Below, in pieces: positions 8,151 through 17,895 of a DNA stretch of 64,000 bases. Position 1 is the stretch's first letter. Each line of letters begins with the position of its first letter. Source of the stretch: Prevotella sp. (GTDB taxonomy: Bacteria > Bacteroidota > Bacteroidia > Bacteroidales > Bacteroidaceae); NCBI GenBank assembly GCA_021636625.1, contig JAJWLX010000013.1, forward strand, positions 7,936 through 71,935. The letters are read 5' to 3'. The position numbers and the translations under genes are program-made. The notes under the pieces were generated by a model. That model did not search any database, had not been told where the DNA came from, and saw only the letters and a list, made by a program, of their open reading frames with translations.

Positions 8151-9743
8151 TTATTTGATTTGAACAGATTCCTGTTTGTCCTGCTGATTGTCAACGCCTT
8201 TCTGGTAGTTCTGTGACATCTGCTGAGATACGGTTGCAGCCTGTATGATAGAGGCAACACCTCTTCTCTTGTCTTCATCGCTCAGGTTGGCATTGCCGAG
8301 CGTTTGCTGGAGCTTTGTCATTTCTGCCTGGGTCATTTCTCTTGTAAACTGGACGGTTCCGTTATTTACATGGAGATAAGGCTTACCATCCTGAATGTTC
8401 ACGGAGCAGGCTTTATAAGAGGGAAGGAGCGAGGAGAGGTCGATGCTCCTGCTGACAACCGAGTCGGTCACAGTCTGCATTTTCTCTTCTTCGCTCTTGT
8501 TGTCTATCTGCAGGGCAAGTGCCATGAGAGAGGTGAACATGGTCATAGCCATCTCAATGACAGGGTCTTCGCCTGGCATTTTTACTCCGCTGTCCTCAGA
8601 TGACAGAAGCTTCCTCATCCAGGCTTCCGGACTTTGTGCCATATCTTGCACTTCGCCTTGCGAGGCAGGATTGCTAACCTTATACTGAGCGGTGATGTCC
8701 TTGCCGTTGTGGAGAGTCTGCAGCTGGATATTTCCCTTTTGAGAGATTTCAGCAAGATACGCAGCAGGGTCTATATCCCGTGCCTTGCCATCTGCAGAGA
8801 TGCTTTTCACTCCAAAATGCAGATGCTCACCAGTGGTTCTGGTTCCCGTATTGCCAGTCACGCCCAATCGCTGACCGGCATTGACGTTATCTCCAGCCTT
8901 GACGGCAATGCTGCTCAGGTGCATGTAGGTACATTGATACTTGCTGCCGTCATTTCTGTTGTATTCTACAGTTACAGACAGTCCACCTGCAGTATCCGGA
9001 TTGTTGTTGACCCGAGTGACCTTACCCTTATCTTCCGTAGCCAGTACATTGTCATGCCTGGCTTGAATGTCGATGCCCTTGTGCATTTGCGTATTGGCCG
9101 GATTGAGCGGATCTTTCCTCATTCCGAAGGGTGATGTGACGAGCATAAACTCGTTTCTCTTCAAGGGATAGGAATACTTTTCACTCTCCGCAGGCTTTGA
9201 AACACTCGTTTTCTGGCTGCTTTGTTCTCCTTGCTGACGAGGATTGGTTTCGGTACCGAATGATTTTCCTTGCGCTTTCATCTCCTTCATGACCATCTGG
9301 TCATACTTCTGCAGGTTGTTCTTCTCGATGATGCTCTGAAGACTTGAAGCGTACTTCTTGTTGGAGGCATAGCCGGAGTTCTGCAGTCCGTTTGTCCATC
9401 CCTTGTAGTCATCAGGGGATAGCTTGAAGAGCGAGCTGTATCTCTTGTTTCCTTTCAGAAACTGAGAATGATGTTCGTATGAGTCGCCAACAGAAGCATA
9501 TTGACAGAACTTCTCGTTGGGACGGTCATCGGTATATACGAGGTACTTGCCACCGTTCTGAACCCAACCGGAAGTAGCCTTGATGCCGAAATGATTGTTT
9601 CCCTTTCGGGATAACTCGCTCTGTCCGCTTGCACTCTCGCAGATGCCTTGTGCAAGGGTGACAGAAGCAGGTATGCCATATCGTCGCATCTGCTCCATGG
9701 CATACTCTGCATATTGTTCTACATATTCTTGATTCCTTGACAT
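8151..9743 (-). CDS. Bifunctional peptidoglycan hydrolase: glucosaminidase plus M23 peptidase
   Basis: 530 residues. Residues about 5-155 match an N-acetylglucosaminidase of the FlgJ/LytG type (GIPASVTLAQGICESASGQS, with the helix glutamate E34; HFGIK). Residues about 195-330 are an M23 metalloendopeptidase with HKGID (about 218-222) and HLHFG (about 307-311), which supply the zinc ligands. It probably opens the cell wall for the mating channel. No signal peptide is visible, so export may rely on the conjugation machinery. The C-terminal 180 residues are helical with no recognised domain. It lies 12 nt downstream of the ArdC/MutS-I fusion gene. Confidence 0.85.
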   Translation of the reverse strand: MSRNQEYVEQYAEYAMEQMRRYGIPASVTLAQGICESASGQSELSRKGNNHFGIKATSGWVQNGGKYLVYTDDRPNEKFCQYASVGDSYEHHSQFLKGNKRYSSLFKLSPDDYKGWTNGLQNSGYASNKKYASSLQSIIEKNNLQKYDQMVMKEMKAQGKSFGTETNPRQQGEQSSQKTSVSKPAESEKYSYPLKRNEFMLVTSPFGMRKDPLNPANTQMHKGIDIQARHDNVLATEDKGKVTRVNNNPDTAGGLSVTVEYNRNDGSKYQCTYMHLSSIAVKAGDNVNAGQRLGVTGNTGTRTTGEHLHFGVKSISADGKARDIDPAAYLAEISQKGNIQLQTLHNGKDITAQYKVSNPASQGEVQDMAQSPEAWMRKLLSSEDSGVKMPGEDPVIEMAMTMFTSLMALALQIDNKSEEEKMQTVTDSVVSRSIDLSSLLPSYKACSVNIQDGKPYLHVNNGTVQFTREMTQAEMTKLQQTLGNANLSDEDKRRGVASIIQAATVSQQMSQNYQKGVDNQQDKQESVQIK

Positions 9744-9755
9744 GATGATTACATA

Positions 9756-12203
9756 TTATCTGTGTATTCCTGAAGAATTGTTCTGTTCCTGCTGAGGACT
9801 CTCTACCTTGGAGGGAGAAATTTCCTCAGTGGCACGTTTGGGGGCTTCCAACTGGTCGCAGATGGCAACCCGTTCTCCTGCACGGATGAGTTTCGGCAGA
9901 TAGGTGTCGAGAGCATGATATGGGAAACCAGCCATGGCCAGAGGCTTGCCGTCAGCATCCTTGGTATGGGAACTCTTGGTGAGTGTGATGCCCAGGATTT
10001 TTGAAGCTTTCTCTGCATCCTGGCTATAGGTCTCGTAGAAGTCACCACAACGGAAAAGTAACACAGCATCAGGATGTTTGCCTTTTAGCTCGTAGAATTG
10101 CTTTAACATCGGAGTCATTGCTACAACGGCAGCCTTTGTCTCAGCCTTTGTCTTCTCTTCCTTTGCCTTTTCTTCCTTCTGCTTCTGCTCTTTCTTTTCT
10201 GGAGTTTCCTCTTTCTGTTCCTCCGTATCCTTGTCTTCCTCTTGCTGAGCGGTGTTCTGCTTTACCTCATTGCTCTGGGCTTCCTGCTCCGATTTTTCAG
10301 TGCCTACAGCTACCGCATCGGTCCGGTCTTTGCGCAGTACATCGGCAAAAAGATTGGCAGCAAGGTGTTTCTTGTAGTCCTGCATGTTCTCGGCGAGCCA
10401 CATACGTTGCCACTGGGATGGTGAGATCTCACGAGGTTTGAGCTTTTCACCATTCACTGTAGGCATACAGAGGATGACACTCGGCTGATTGTCCGTCTCT
10501 TTGGTCTTGAAGATGTTGACACGTTGGATTTTGTCCACCTCTTCGGCAGGAACGTTGCTCTTAAAGAGGTCAACCTTCATTTCCGGCTTATTGGAAACTT
10601 CCATGTAGTATTTCTGTGCCATGTCCTGACGCATAGTGTCTGAAAGCTCCTCGTCGCCTTGCTTTACTGTGGTGAAGAACAGGTTGACATCGGCCTTGTC
10701 TGGATATACGCTGAAAGCCTTTTCATTCTCTGGCTTCAGATAGAGTGCCCACTTGCCTTCATCGTCACGCAGCATCAGAATCTTGTCGAAGTCCACGGCT
10801 CCTGAGCGTTTCACAGCATCTGAAACATCGAGCAGGGTGATGGTCTCCAGACTCCAGTTGCTGAGTCTGGCTACAGAAACTGCCTTGCCGTCAAAGAAAC
10901 TGTCGTCAGGACGGTAGCCCATGGAACCATCAACATTGTAGAAGGTGACGGTTTCATAGCCTTCCTTCTGCAGGGCATGTTCGATACGACCTTTCTTCAT
11001 GCTAGGAATGTCGTTATCCATACCCAGCGATGCACCTTCTGGAAGGACTACATCGGCCATCTTTCCCTCTGCATCTTTTACGAGGACAAACTCCTTGGTG
11101 GACTTGTTGGGAAGGGTCTTGATTTCGTCAGCCACATAGTAGTGCTTTGGAAGGATGCTCTTGATGGCATCTGCCTGGTTTCTAGCAGTCTTGCTGTTCA
11201 ATTCAACCTTTTCGCCACGTTCTGCCTTGTGGAGCATATCTACGGCATTGTTGACATCCCTCTCCAGTATATCAATGAGACAAGGATTCTCTTTCAGTTC
11301 TCTTGCCCAATAGTCGGTCATCGCCATACTTTCCGGGGAGAGCTTGGCTGAGATTCCCAATTCCTGGAGTTTTACGGCGGTGGCAACCTCTGTGACCAAA
11401 CGCTCCTGCTTCATAGCATCCTCTGAAGAGACCTTTCCGTTCTTCGTTACCATACCTTCACGAGCCAGTCGCTGCCCATGGCCAGTGGCTGTGACAAGTA
11501 GCGATACTGCATCACGGGCATAATCTTCATAGTGTTCGTATGAAGATGCTTTGGGCAGGAAGACAATGTCTTTCTTGCTGTCGTAATGTGCTACACCGGT
11601 AGAGTCACTGCGGATTTCGACCATGTTCTCACGTGTTTTCTCCAGAAGCTCTTCTACACCTTTGCGAATGGCAGTGGAGGCAGACTCTATATCCTTTCGA
11701 TCGTTCAACCTGCCGTATTCCTGGACTGTTGCTTCAAAGGCGGTCTTGTCAACCATGGGTAGGGTAGTCTGCTCGATATTGAACAAGGCTCTTACTTCAC
11801 GGCTTCTGATGCCTTTGTAGTCTGCTTGTTTGTCTGATGGGAGAGCCTGGTAGTCTGCACGGCTGATTCTGTTCTCAGGGTTGTGCTTGTTGACATACTC
11901 GTTCCAGTTGTACCAGAGGAACGGTACTCCTTTCTCTTTTGATTGAACAGACTCGCCACGTTTCTTCGCTTCCGAAAAAAGCGTATATTGGTTGGTCTTG
12001 TAGCCGTTTTGAGCGGCGTGCATTCCTAAGATGATGGCATTGAAGGCTGATACCTGCAAATGCTTCTGGTAGAGTCCAGGAGCCTTTCGGCCGTTGTTAT
12101 CCAGCCAAATGCCATTATCTTCCTTGGCTTTCCCGAACGCCTTGGTGAACAGTTCCACCTGACGTTCTGCAGCCATCTTTTCTTGCTGATTCTTTTCTGT
12201 CAT
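9756..12203 (-). CDS. ArdC-like protein fused to a MutS mismatch-recognition domain (MutS-I)
   Basis: 815 residues from the ATG at 12203; an in-frame ATG at 12248 would overlap the upstream gene. The N-terminus (about 10-250) resembles ArdC-type ssDNA-binding domains but has no HExxH. The middle is a long DUF3945/4099-style region, then a Lys/Glu/Gln-rich linker (about 630-690). The C-terminal about 100 residues match MutS domain [25 protein letters not shown] (the F-x-E mismatch-reading motif), [24 protein letters not shown] and VAICDQ. There is no MutS ATPase. It may sense or bind mismatched or damaged transferred DNA; this is inference. Confidence 0.75.
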   Translation of the reverse strand: MTEKNQQEKMAAERQVELFTKAFGKAKEDNGIWLDNNGRKAPGLYQKHLQVSAFNAIILGMHAAQNGYKTNQYTLFSEAKKRGESVQSKEKGVPFLWYNWNEYVNKHNPENRISRADYQALPSDKQADYKGIRSREVRALFNIEQTTLPMVDKTAFEATVQEYGRLNDRKDIESASTAIRKGVEELLEKTRENMVEIRSDSTGVAHYDSKKDIVFLPKASSYEHYEDYARDAVSLLVTATGHGQRLAREGMVTKNGKVSSEDAMKQERLVTEVATAVKLQELGISAKLSPESMAMTDYWARELKENPCLIDILERDVNNAVDMLHKAERGEKVELNSKTARNQADAIKSILPKHYYVADEIKTLPNKSTKEFVLVKDAEGKMADVVLPEGASLGMDNDIPSMKKGRIEHALQKEGYETVTFYNVDGSMGYRPDDSFFDGKAVSVARLSNWSLETITLLDVSDAVKRSGAVDFDKILMLRDDEGKWALYLKPENEKAFSVYPDKADVNLFFTTVKQGDEELSDTMRQDMAQKYYMEVSNKPEMKVDLFKSNVPAEEVDKIQRVNIFKTKETDNQPSVILCMPTVNGEKLKPREISPSQWQRMWLAENMQDYKKHLAANLFADVLRKDRTDAVAVGTEKSEQEAQSNEVKQNTAQQEEDKDTEEQKEETPEKKEQKQKEEKAKEEKTKAETKAAVVAMTPMLKQFYELKGKHPDAVLLFRCGDFYETYSQDAEKASKILGITLTKSSHTKDADGKPLAMAGFPYHALDTYLPKLIRAGERVAICDQLEAPKRATEEISPSKVESPQQEQNNSSGIHR

Positions 12204-12222
12204 GGATATGATGTTTTTGTGA

Positions 12223-12663
12223 TCATTGTTTATAGCCAAGAACACCAAGAACCTTGGTCTCGGCTATGGATTTGATTTCCCACTCTGTCACACTGCTGCT
12301 CATGTGCTGACGTAGCATGTGGTCTGCTTCTTTTGTCGAAGGAGCATTGACGTAGATGGTCTGTGGTGAGAACTTTTTTACGCCAGTTTCTTCATCCTCA
12401 GTGACAAGGGAGACGACGGTCTTGTACCAGTGGTTGCCTTCTTTCTCATCTTCTTTCAGGATCTCCGTGATAGGTTCACGTGAGATGGCTGTGATGTCGA
12501 AGTCTCTGGTTCCGATAAGCTCAGTAGCAGCTTTGGTGGCACGTTTCTCTGTCTCGGTGAAGCTCTCGGCATCTACCAGGTATTCTTCACTGACTTTTTT
12601 GTTCTTTCCTGTGTCAAGGGCTTTGCCGTATTTGACACGGAACTTATACCAGTATCTTTTCAT
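12223..12663 (-). CDS. DUF4494-like small protein
   Basis: 146 residues. The N-terminus [17 protein letters not shown]...[20 protein letters not shown] fits the DUF4494 family found in Bacteroidota mobile elements and phages (key pattern Y-K-F-V-Y...EEYLVDAxSFTEAE). Function is unknown. It sits 12 nt after the 463-aa membrane protein and 19 nt before the ArdC/MutS-I gene, inside the operon. No signal peptide or membrane segment is visible. Confidence 0.65.
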   Translation of the reverse strand: MKRYWYKFRVKYGKALDTGKNKKVSEEYLVDAESFTETEKRATKAATELIGTRDFDITAISREPITEILKEDEKEGNHWYKTVVSLVTEDEETGVKKFSPQTIYVNAPSTKEADHMLRQHMSSSVTEWEIKSIAETKVLGVLGYKQ

Positions 12664-12675
12664 CTTTGTTCTATG

Positions 12676-14067
12676 TTATCTTTGAGCAAGTGGTCTCTCG
12701 ATGACTGTCTGTCGTTCGCCAGCCTCGTATTTCTCGGATGCTATCTGTCGCATCTGGTCATTCTTTGCCAGCACAGCATTGGCAAGGGTGTTGAGAGGCA
12801 GCGCTCCTTGACGGTAGGCATCCACAACTTTTTCTGGAAGGGCTATGGTACATGGCACTCTGTCAATGGTTGCGATCAGGCAGTTGGCTCTTATCTCCGG
12901 ATTCTGGATGCGTGCATTCAGAGGCTCTTCGGGATAGATGCGATAGTTGACTCTGACACCAGCTTGTTGCGGATGATCCTGTGTCTTGAAGTTGTCCAAG
13001 GCTTCCTGTCCTGCCTTATTGAGAAGATTCATGCCTCCCATGCCTATGAGCACCATTTTGAGAATCGGGTTCTTGACAAACATACCTGCAACAATGCTTG
13101 CAATAGGCATCATGTTATCCTTGATATTGATGGACTTGGTCTTACCGGTGAACATGCCTACGAGCATATCTGGAAGCATGGCCAATACATAACCAAGATT
13201 ATGACCTATATCGCTGATACCATTGAGGCCGAATGACGTGAGAAGCCCTTGCCAACCGTTCATGTTAGTCTGTTCAGGCTGCGTGTTGTTGGTTTCACCT
13301 TCAGATTGGTTTACTTCTTCTGTTGGTTCTGCCTGTTGTGCTCCTTCCTCAGATTGTGGCTTGTTCTGTAGTTTCTGCTCCGCTTGTTTCTTCTTTTCCT
13401 GCTGCGTTCGTCTGTATTCATCCTCCTTTCCCGGTGCAATGATCATGGGAACATCGGAACGGTCATTGAGTTTGTCACCAACATGAGTGACGAGCATGTC
13501 GCTTCCTATCCAGGTGGCAGCAGTCTTCAAGCCACCTCCCAATCCTCCCATACAGGCAAGGTCGGTTACAGAGCCAAGGGCTATACCAGCGTTCTTTTCC
13601 CAGACCGATGGCTTATACCGCTTCTCTGCCTCCGAGTCTATCTTGTGATCCAATGGCGATTTTGCGACTTCCTGAGGTAGGTAGAAGATGGTACTCGTGG
13701 CAGCCTTTCGTATGATGTAGTCGATGGATGATTTCGGTATTTTGTCCTTTATCATCTTGTCGATCATCTTCTGTTCCATGGAAGCATTGACCGTGATATG
13801 CTGTCGCTTCAACTCTTTCTTGACCATCGCAATATAGTCTTCCGTGGTCTTGGATGTCCATTTGCCTGTGTATTTGAGGGTGTCATTTTGCGCCTGCATG
13901 GATGCCATACCACCGTCAGGTCCAGCTGCTGCTGCCATCAGACCTGCAAACGAATTGGAGTTTGACCGCAACTCGTCTGCAAGCTTGTTCTGTAGGTCAT
14001 TCCGAACTTTATTCATAATCGGTATGACCTTAGTATTGAATATTTTATCCTGTTTTGACTCTACCAT
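12676..14067 (-). CDS. Conserved hypothetical protein of the conjugation operon
   Basis: 463 residues, family not recognised. The N-terminal part is helical with a Gly/Ala-Met-rich patch (GLMAAAAGPDGGMASMQ). The centre has a low-complexity Lys/Gln/Glu/Asn linker (about 220-275). This is followed by hydrophobic segments (LGYVLAMLPDMLVGMF, IASIVAGMFV, ILKMVLIGMGGMNLL) that could be membrane-associated. The C-terminus is a small globular part with VNYRIYPEEPLNARIQNPEIRANC. It may be a membrane scaffold of the mating apparatus, inferred only from its operon neighbours. Confidence 0.6.
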   Translation of the reverse strand: MVESKQDKIFNTKVIPIMNKVRNDLQNKLADELRSNSNSFAGLMAAAAGPDGGMASMQAQNDTLKYTGKWTSKTTEDYIAMVKKELKRQHITVNASMEQKMIDKMIKDKIPKSSIDYIIRKAATSTIFYLPQEVAKSPLDHKIDSEAEKRYKPSVWEKNAGIALGSVTDLACMGGLGGGLKTAATWIGSDMLVTHVGDKLNDRSDVPMIIAPGKEDEYRRTQQEKKKQAEQKLQNKPQSEEGAQQAEPTEEVNQSEGETNNTQPEQTNMNGWQGLLTSFGLNGISDIGHNLGYVLAMLPDMLVGMFTGKTKSINIKDNMMPIASIVAGMFVKNPILKMVLIGMGGMNLLNKAGQEALDNFKTQDHPQQAGVRVNYRIYPEEPLNARIQNPEIRANCLIATIDRVPCTIALPEKVVDAYRQGALPLNTLANAVLAKNDQMRQIASEKYEAGERQTVIERPLAQR

Positions 14068-14077
14068 AGCTTTATGT

Positions 14078-14311
14078 TTACAAGTTTAATTGGTTGAGAA
14101 TTTGCTCCCTGGTCTGTTCGATGGCGTTGTGATAGACTTCCATCTGTTTCGGGAAATATTCCTCCAGCCATTCGTCCTTCTCGATGTTGTCGTTGATGAA
14201 CTTGATGGCCAGATTTCTTTCTATCTCAATGGCAGCTTCGCCTTTCTCGCTGTTGTTGAACCAAGCCTTAGTCCACCATCTGATTCCCGACTTGTCGGGA
14301 TAGACGCTCAC
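14078..14311 (-). CDS. C-terminal part of the M23-like protein, displaced by a frameshift
   Basis: The GTG start at 14311 is probably artificial. This frame is open all the way back to the A10 run at 14402-14411, reading AQDRAIATSGIVDPLAEL and then SVYPDKSGIRWWTKAWF. A -1 shift at the A AAA AAG heptamer joins it to the upstream gene as one protein of about 378 residues. The segment is acidic and helical (FINDNIEKDEWLEEYFPKQM), with no recognised domain. It is 10 nt upstream of the 463-aa gene. Confidence 0.55.
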   Translation of the reverse strand: MSVYPDKSGIRWWTKAWFNNSEKGEAAIEIERNLAIKFINDNIEKDEWLEEYFPKQMEVYHNAIEQTREQILNQLNL

Positions 14312-14382
14312 CAGGCGTGGAATGTCGAAGCTTTGAACATCGATGTCCAGTTCTGCCAGTGGGTCAACTATTCCGCTTGTCG

Positions 14383-15213
14383 CTATTGCCCGGTCTTGTG
14401 CTTTTTTTTTTCGATGGCGCTCATGCTTGACAGAAAGATCTGATGGCGCAAGGCGAGATAGTTTAGAAAATCTCCAATAAGGAGGTTCTGTACTCGCTCG
14501 GCTATTGGAATGCTTCTTGATCCCATTCCCAATGGATTCGCCATGGAAGGCAGGGTTTCATAGAAGTAATTCTTCATGGCCGACATGGTGAAGATGTTGC
14601 GAAGTGCAAGTTCCGTATGCTCTGGTAGGGCATAGATGCCTTGGCTCATGTCGCTCATGTAGTCGGGAAAGAAACGCATCATGAGGTCTTCAATCTCCTT
14701 CTGGTCTTTGTCATACATGGTATGAACATCCATATCAAGAGTGACGAACTGAGGTGCTGCGCCTGGCTTGCCGTTCTGTTCCATCACTTTCAGATTGCTA
14801 TAGATCATGGTGAGGAACTCCAGTGGATTGAGTTCTTCGCCCTTGTATTTGACTTCTACATGGAGGGAGTCGGCACTGACAGCGATGACTTGCCCTGCCT
14901 TTACCTCTTTGCCGTAGTTGGCAAACACGTTGCTCAGGTGGGCATAGGTCACTTCATAGTCATCGTATCGGGTAATCTGGTAGATGCCGTGAATGGCATC
15001 GTTGCCCAGACCTGTCACCTTGCCGGTAGCTACAGCAGACAGCAGATAGTTCCTGACCTTGAAGTCAACTCCATGATGGAAAAATGATTCTCTTGTGTGC
15101 GGATGCTTCTGTTTGCCGTAGCCCAGGGACATGGTCACTTCTCCGTTTCTTTCCTCGAATGGCATGCAATAGCCACTGTCGGAATGCAGTATCATTTCTT
15201 GTGTATAGTGCAT
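14383..15213 (-). CDS. M23-like peptidase-domain protein with degenerate active site
   Basis: 276 residues in this frame. FFHHGVDF supplies the HxxxD zinc motif of M23 peptidases, and VTYAHLSNVFANYGKEVKAG matches the family core. The final HxH motif reads SLHVEVKY, so the second histidine is replaced by glutamate and the domain may be non-catalytic, perhaps only binding peptidoglycan. No signal peptide is visible. The frame ends 15 residues after an A10 run; the neighbouring frame continues the protein (see 14078-14311). It belongs to the accessory conjugation operon. Confidence 0.7.
   Translation of the reverse strand: MHYTQEMILHSDSGYCMPFEERNGEVTMSLGYGKQKHPHTRESFFHHGVDFKVRNYLLSAVATGKVTGLGNDAIHGIYQITRYDDYEVTYAHLSNVFANYGKEVKAGQVIAVSADSLHVEVKYKGEELNPLEFLTMIYSNLKVMEQNGKPGAAPQFVTLDMDVHTMYDKDQKEIEDLMMRFFPDYMSDMSQGIYALPEHTELALRNIFTMSAMKNYFYETLPSMANPLGMGSRSIPIAERVQNLLIGDFLNYLALRHQIFLSSMSAIEKKKHKTGQ
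14402..14411 (-). promoter_or_regulatory. A10 homopolymer with dnaX-type slippery heptamer (A AAA AAG)
   Basis: Read on the minus strand, codons GAA AAA AAA AAG end the M23-like frame. A AAA AAG in this phase is the classic -1 slippery heptamer, and slipping to AAA AAA leads straight into the open downstream frame. Transcriptional slippage on A10, phase variation or a sequencing error at the homopolymer are alternatives. Confidence 0.5.
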
Positions 15214-15239
15214 TGTATAATACTTTGTTATAATGTTTG

Positions 15240-15917
15240 TTATCTTCGTCTGCTTACAGTATTGGTTTGCTCTACTTCTTGCTGCTTTTCTTCTTCCTTG
15301 TGGTTGCTTGTCTTACGATCACTGTTGCCACCAAGTAGGCTGCTTAGATTGGCATTGTTGCCTATCATCATCATTCCGAGAACGGCTCCAGCTATCTTGC
15401 CTAACCATCCGAAGCGACCGAAGACGAGGAGGGCAGAGACTACAAGCCCTACAAGGCTGAGACCTGAAACGTTTCCTTTGCCTATGTTGCTGAAGAAGTT
15501 TCCGAACATGTCACCGCCATGACCAGAGAACATGGCTCTAAGGAAGCCAGACATACCGCTCCACTTGGAATCCACGCTGCTGATAGCCCCATTAACATTG
15601 TCAGAGAGTCCTGTAACAGAGTCTTTCAGGTCTTTCACGCCATCGCCAATCCCTGATACAGTGTCGCCAATCTTCTTGGTGGTGTCTTCTCCTATGACGG
15701 CATCGCTGACAATGCCTACAACGCTTTTGTCCGTGGTGAGTTTCTCCCAACCAATGTAACCAAGACTTCCTCCGACAACTGCGCTTTTAGTGGCAGAACC
15801 TACGCCTTTCAAGGTCTGCTGAGGATGAAGCACAGCACTGCCAACTGTGTGTGCAGTTGCACTGGTCATCCTTCCTCCCAATCGGAGAGTTGATTTTAAA
15901 AATGAACCCCAACCCAT
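15240..15917 (-). CDS. Hypothetical membrane protein of the conjugation operon
   Basis: 225 residues, family not recognised. The first half is Gly/Ser/Thr-rich and amphipathic. A repeated GIGDGVKDLKDSVTGLSDNVNGAISS-type helix (repeated V-x-D/G-L/I spacing) covers about 85-115. A strongly hydrophobic stretch at about 150-190 (LSLVGLVVSALLVFG, IAGAVLGMMMIG) likely spans the membrane, and the C-terminus is charged (HKEEEKQQEVEQ). It lies 26 nt upstream of the split M23-like gene. It might be an inner-membrane partner of the mating channel; this is inferred from position only. Confidence 0.6.
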   Translation of the reverse strand: MGWGSFLKSTLRLGGRMTSATAHTVGSAVLHPQQTLKGVGSATKSAVVGGSLGYIGWEKLTTDKSVVGIVSDAVIGEDTTKKIGDTVSGIGDGVKDLKDSVTGLSDNVNGAISSVDSKWSGMSGFLRAMFSGHGGDMFGNFFSNIGKGNVSGLSLVGLVVSALLVFGRFGWLGKIAGAVLGMMMIGNNANLSSLLGGNSDRKTSNHKEEEKQQEVEQTNTVSRRR

Positions 15918-15980
15918 AATGCTATGTATTTCTAAATTATTGTACTGTTATTTGTTATCTGATTATGTTGAACCTTTACT

Positions 15981-16679
15981 TCAAGGTCTTGCATTCCTTC
16001 GCCATCGTTCTTTACATCGCTGTACAATGGTAGGTTTGTCCACTTCACTCCTGGCTCCATAGTCTATCTCTGCCCAAACGTCTGACAGTCTGGTGTACTT
16101 TACTGCCCGTATCAACCGTTTGAGTTTCTGGTTCATCAGTTTGAGTTTCGGTCGTATGCCAAAGACTATCTCCAGTCGCTGCTTCTCTGTCATCTTGTTA
16201 TTAGAGAGGCATACCTGCCTGACATCATTGACTATCTCGACACTGCTCATGACAAGTTCCCGATAGAGTTTGTTGCGATTGGAGGACAGAGCCACGGCAA
16301 GAGCATTGGTCGTCTGATGGCTGAGCTGGTGGCTGTAGGTGCCAAGCTGTCCAACGAGTCGGTCTATCTCGTGATAGAAACCATAAATCTGAGCTGCATA
16401 GCTGATGATGCTGTTGAAACGGTCTAGATAGTTATTGAACTCTTTCTGTAGGTTGGTTGTACCTTCTACCTCTTCCTTGATCCATATATGGCCTGTAGAT
16501 ACAAGTTGCATCATCTGTTCCTGCTGCTTCAACTCTTTCTTGGCTTTGTCGGTATATTGGAATATCATACCTGCCAGAACAGGGTCATTGCCCTGGGCAC
16601 GGAGAAAAATCCCATCCTGCCCATCAAAGGGAAGGATGAGAGAAAAGAGAAGTAATATGAGAGCATAGAGACGTTTCAT
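15981..16679 (-). CDS. Exported helical protein with C-terminal RWR motif
   Basis: 232 residues with a signal peptide (MKRLYALILLLFSLILPF). The rest is mostly helical with a coiled-coil-like start (AKKELKQQEQMMQLV). The protein ends in RCKERWRRNARP. The overall plan (signal peptide, helical body, C-terminal RW-R) recurs in the gene upstream at 16704-17417 and in three genes of the type IV secretion operon. It is probably periplasmic. The specific function is unknown. The 24-nt gap to the upstream gene points to co-transcription. Confidence 0.6.
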   Translation of the reverse strand: MKRLYALILLLFSLILPFDGQDGIFLRAQGNDPVLAGMIFQYTDKAKKELKQQEQMMQLVSTGHIWIKEEVEGTTNLQKEFNNYLDRFNSIISYAAQIYGFYHEIDRLVGQLGTYSHQLSHQTTNALAVALSSNRNKLYRELVMSSVEIVNDVRQVCLSNNKMTEKQRLEIVFGIRPKLKLMNQKLKRLIRAVKYTRLSDVWAEIDYGARSEVDKPTIVQRCKERWRRNARP

Positions 16680-16703
16680 AAATATTATCCTGAAATAATT
16701 TTT

Positions 16704-17417
16704 TTATGGTGTTACAACTCTGGCACATCTGCGCCATCTGCCAAGGGCTTGACTGGCTATCTCGGCATTGCTCCGGTCGAGCATTCCTGCCGTGACATTG
16801 TTCCAGACATCGGCCATGGTGTAGTATCTGATGCTTAGACATAGCCTTGACAGCTTCTTGTTGAACTGTGCCAGACGGTCGTTCAGTTCCCAGAGGGTTT
16901 TGCTTCGTTCTGCACCAGTGAGCATATTCTCATTGCCACCTTTGGCTATGGCATCCTTTAAAGTGGTATATACCGTTACGAGCTCTGTGGCCGTCTCGAT
17001 ATAGAGATTGTTCATGCTCGCTGTCGCCACAATGCCCTGTGGGTTGCTTGCTATGGCCTTCTTCAGATTGCACAAGTTGATGAAGATCCTCACACCATCG
17101 TCATAGAGCGAGGTGCAGGCTTTCAACGTGGAAGCATAACCCGATGCCGTTTTCAGATAGCTGTTGTACTTCTTTTCCCATTTGTGAATCTGCGAGAACT
17201 CAGCTGCGATGGTGTTCTGAAGGAATGCAGTCTTCTGCTGGTCTTCTATCTGGTTCTTGATTTGACCGTTGATAAGTTCGTTTCCCTCAGCCAAGGCAAC
17301 ATACTCCAATGGATTGCTGGAGGCAACCTGAGCATGAGCAATAGTAGGCAGCAGCATTAACGCCAAGGTAATGGCTGCAACAACCTTACTTCTTCTGTTA
17401 TCTGTTGGTAATTTCAT
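16704..17417 (-). CDS. Exported helical protein with C-terminal RWR motif
   Basis: 237 residues with a signal peptide ending in IAHAQ (about 30). The body is helical with a long amphipathic start (NELINGQIKNQIEDQQKTA). It ends in LGRWRRCARVVTP. It looks like a distant paralogue of the gene at 15981-16679 and of the 264-aa protein at 59434-60177, which ends in FGRWRGAGYLGY. The start overlaps the end of the PH-domain gene by 20 nt. Function is not known; a periplasmic role in the mating apparatus is an inference. Confidence 0.62.
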   Translation of the reverse strand: MKLPTDNRRSKVVAAITLALMLLPTIAHAQVASSNPLEYVALAEGNELINGQIKNQIEDQQKTAFLQNTIAAEFSQIHKWEKKYNSYLKTASGYASTLKACTSLYDDGVRIFINLCNLKKAIASNPQGIVATASMNNLYIETATELVTVYTTLKDAIAKGGNENMLTGAERSKTLWELNDRLAQFNKKLSRLCLSIRYYTMADVWNNVTAGMLDRSNAEIASQALGRWRRCARVVTP

Positions 17418-17895
17418 ATATGCCTTTTCTCTTTTTGTTGTATTCTACACGTTCACGGATGATTCTCACCACGTCCAACCTTTCTTTCACACCGTAGATG
17501 TCCAGTTTGGGATTGGAGCGGTCTCCGCTGAATATCCATACTGTCTTCAAGCCGAACAACTGTTCCAGGATGTCACGGTTCTCGCTGAAATCCACCACTC
17601 GGTACAGCTCTATGTAATCACTGGTTCTGGTCAGTACTCCATGCTGGATGATGAGCTGTTCAGAGGTGATGATATATCTTAGTTTGTAGAGATATAAGCA
17701 TCTATAGAGCATGATGCAGGTCATCACACCTCCAAGTACCACGAAAGGCATCTTGTAGGTGATGCTGTCGTGACCGGCAACAAGGAATAGGGCACAGCTG
17801 ATGATGAACGACATCCCTTGCGAGATGATATACTGCGCCCAATGAGGGCGTAGGGTGATGATGTTGTATCGTCTGATTGGGTCTGCCATATTCAT
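17398..17895 (-). CDS. Bacterial PH-domain (bPH2-like) membrane protein
   Basis: 165 residues. Two hydrophobic segments (about 20-40 and 47-65) are followed by a PH-like pattern: LRYIITSEQLIIQHGVLTRTSDYIELYRVVDF, with the ITxxQLxxxxGxLxxxxxxIxLxRVxD spacing typical of bPH2/DUF304 proteins. It probably sits in the inner membrane. Its start touches the stop of the Toprim gene, and its end overlaps the next gene by 20 nt, so it is tightly embedded in the operon. A second ATG two codons in is also possible. Confidence 0.7.
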   Translation of the reverse strand: MNMADPIRRYNIITLRPHWAQYIISQGMSFIISCALFLVAGHDSITYKMPFVVLGGVMTCIMLYRCLYLYKLRYIITSEQLIIQHGVLTRTSDYIELYRVVDFSENRDILEQLFGLKTVWIFSGDRSNPKLDIYGVKERLDVVRIIRERVEYNKKRKGIYEITNR

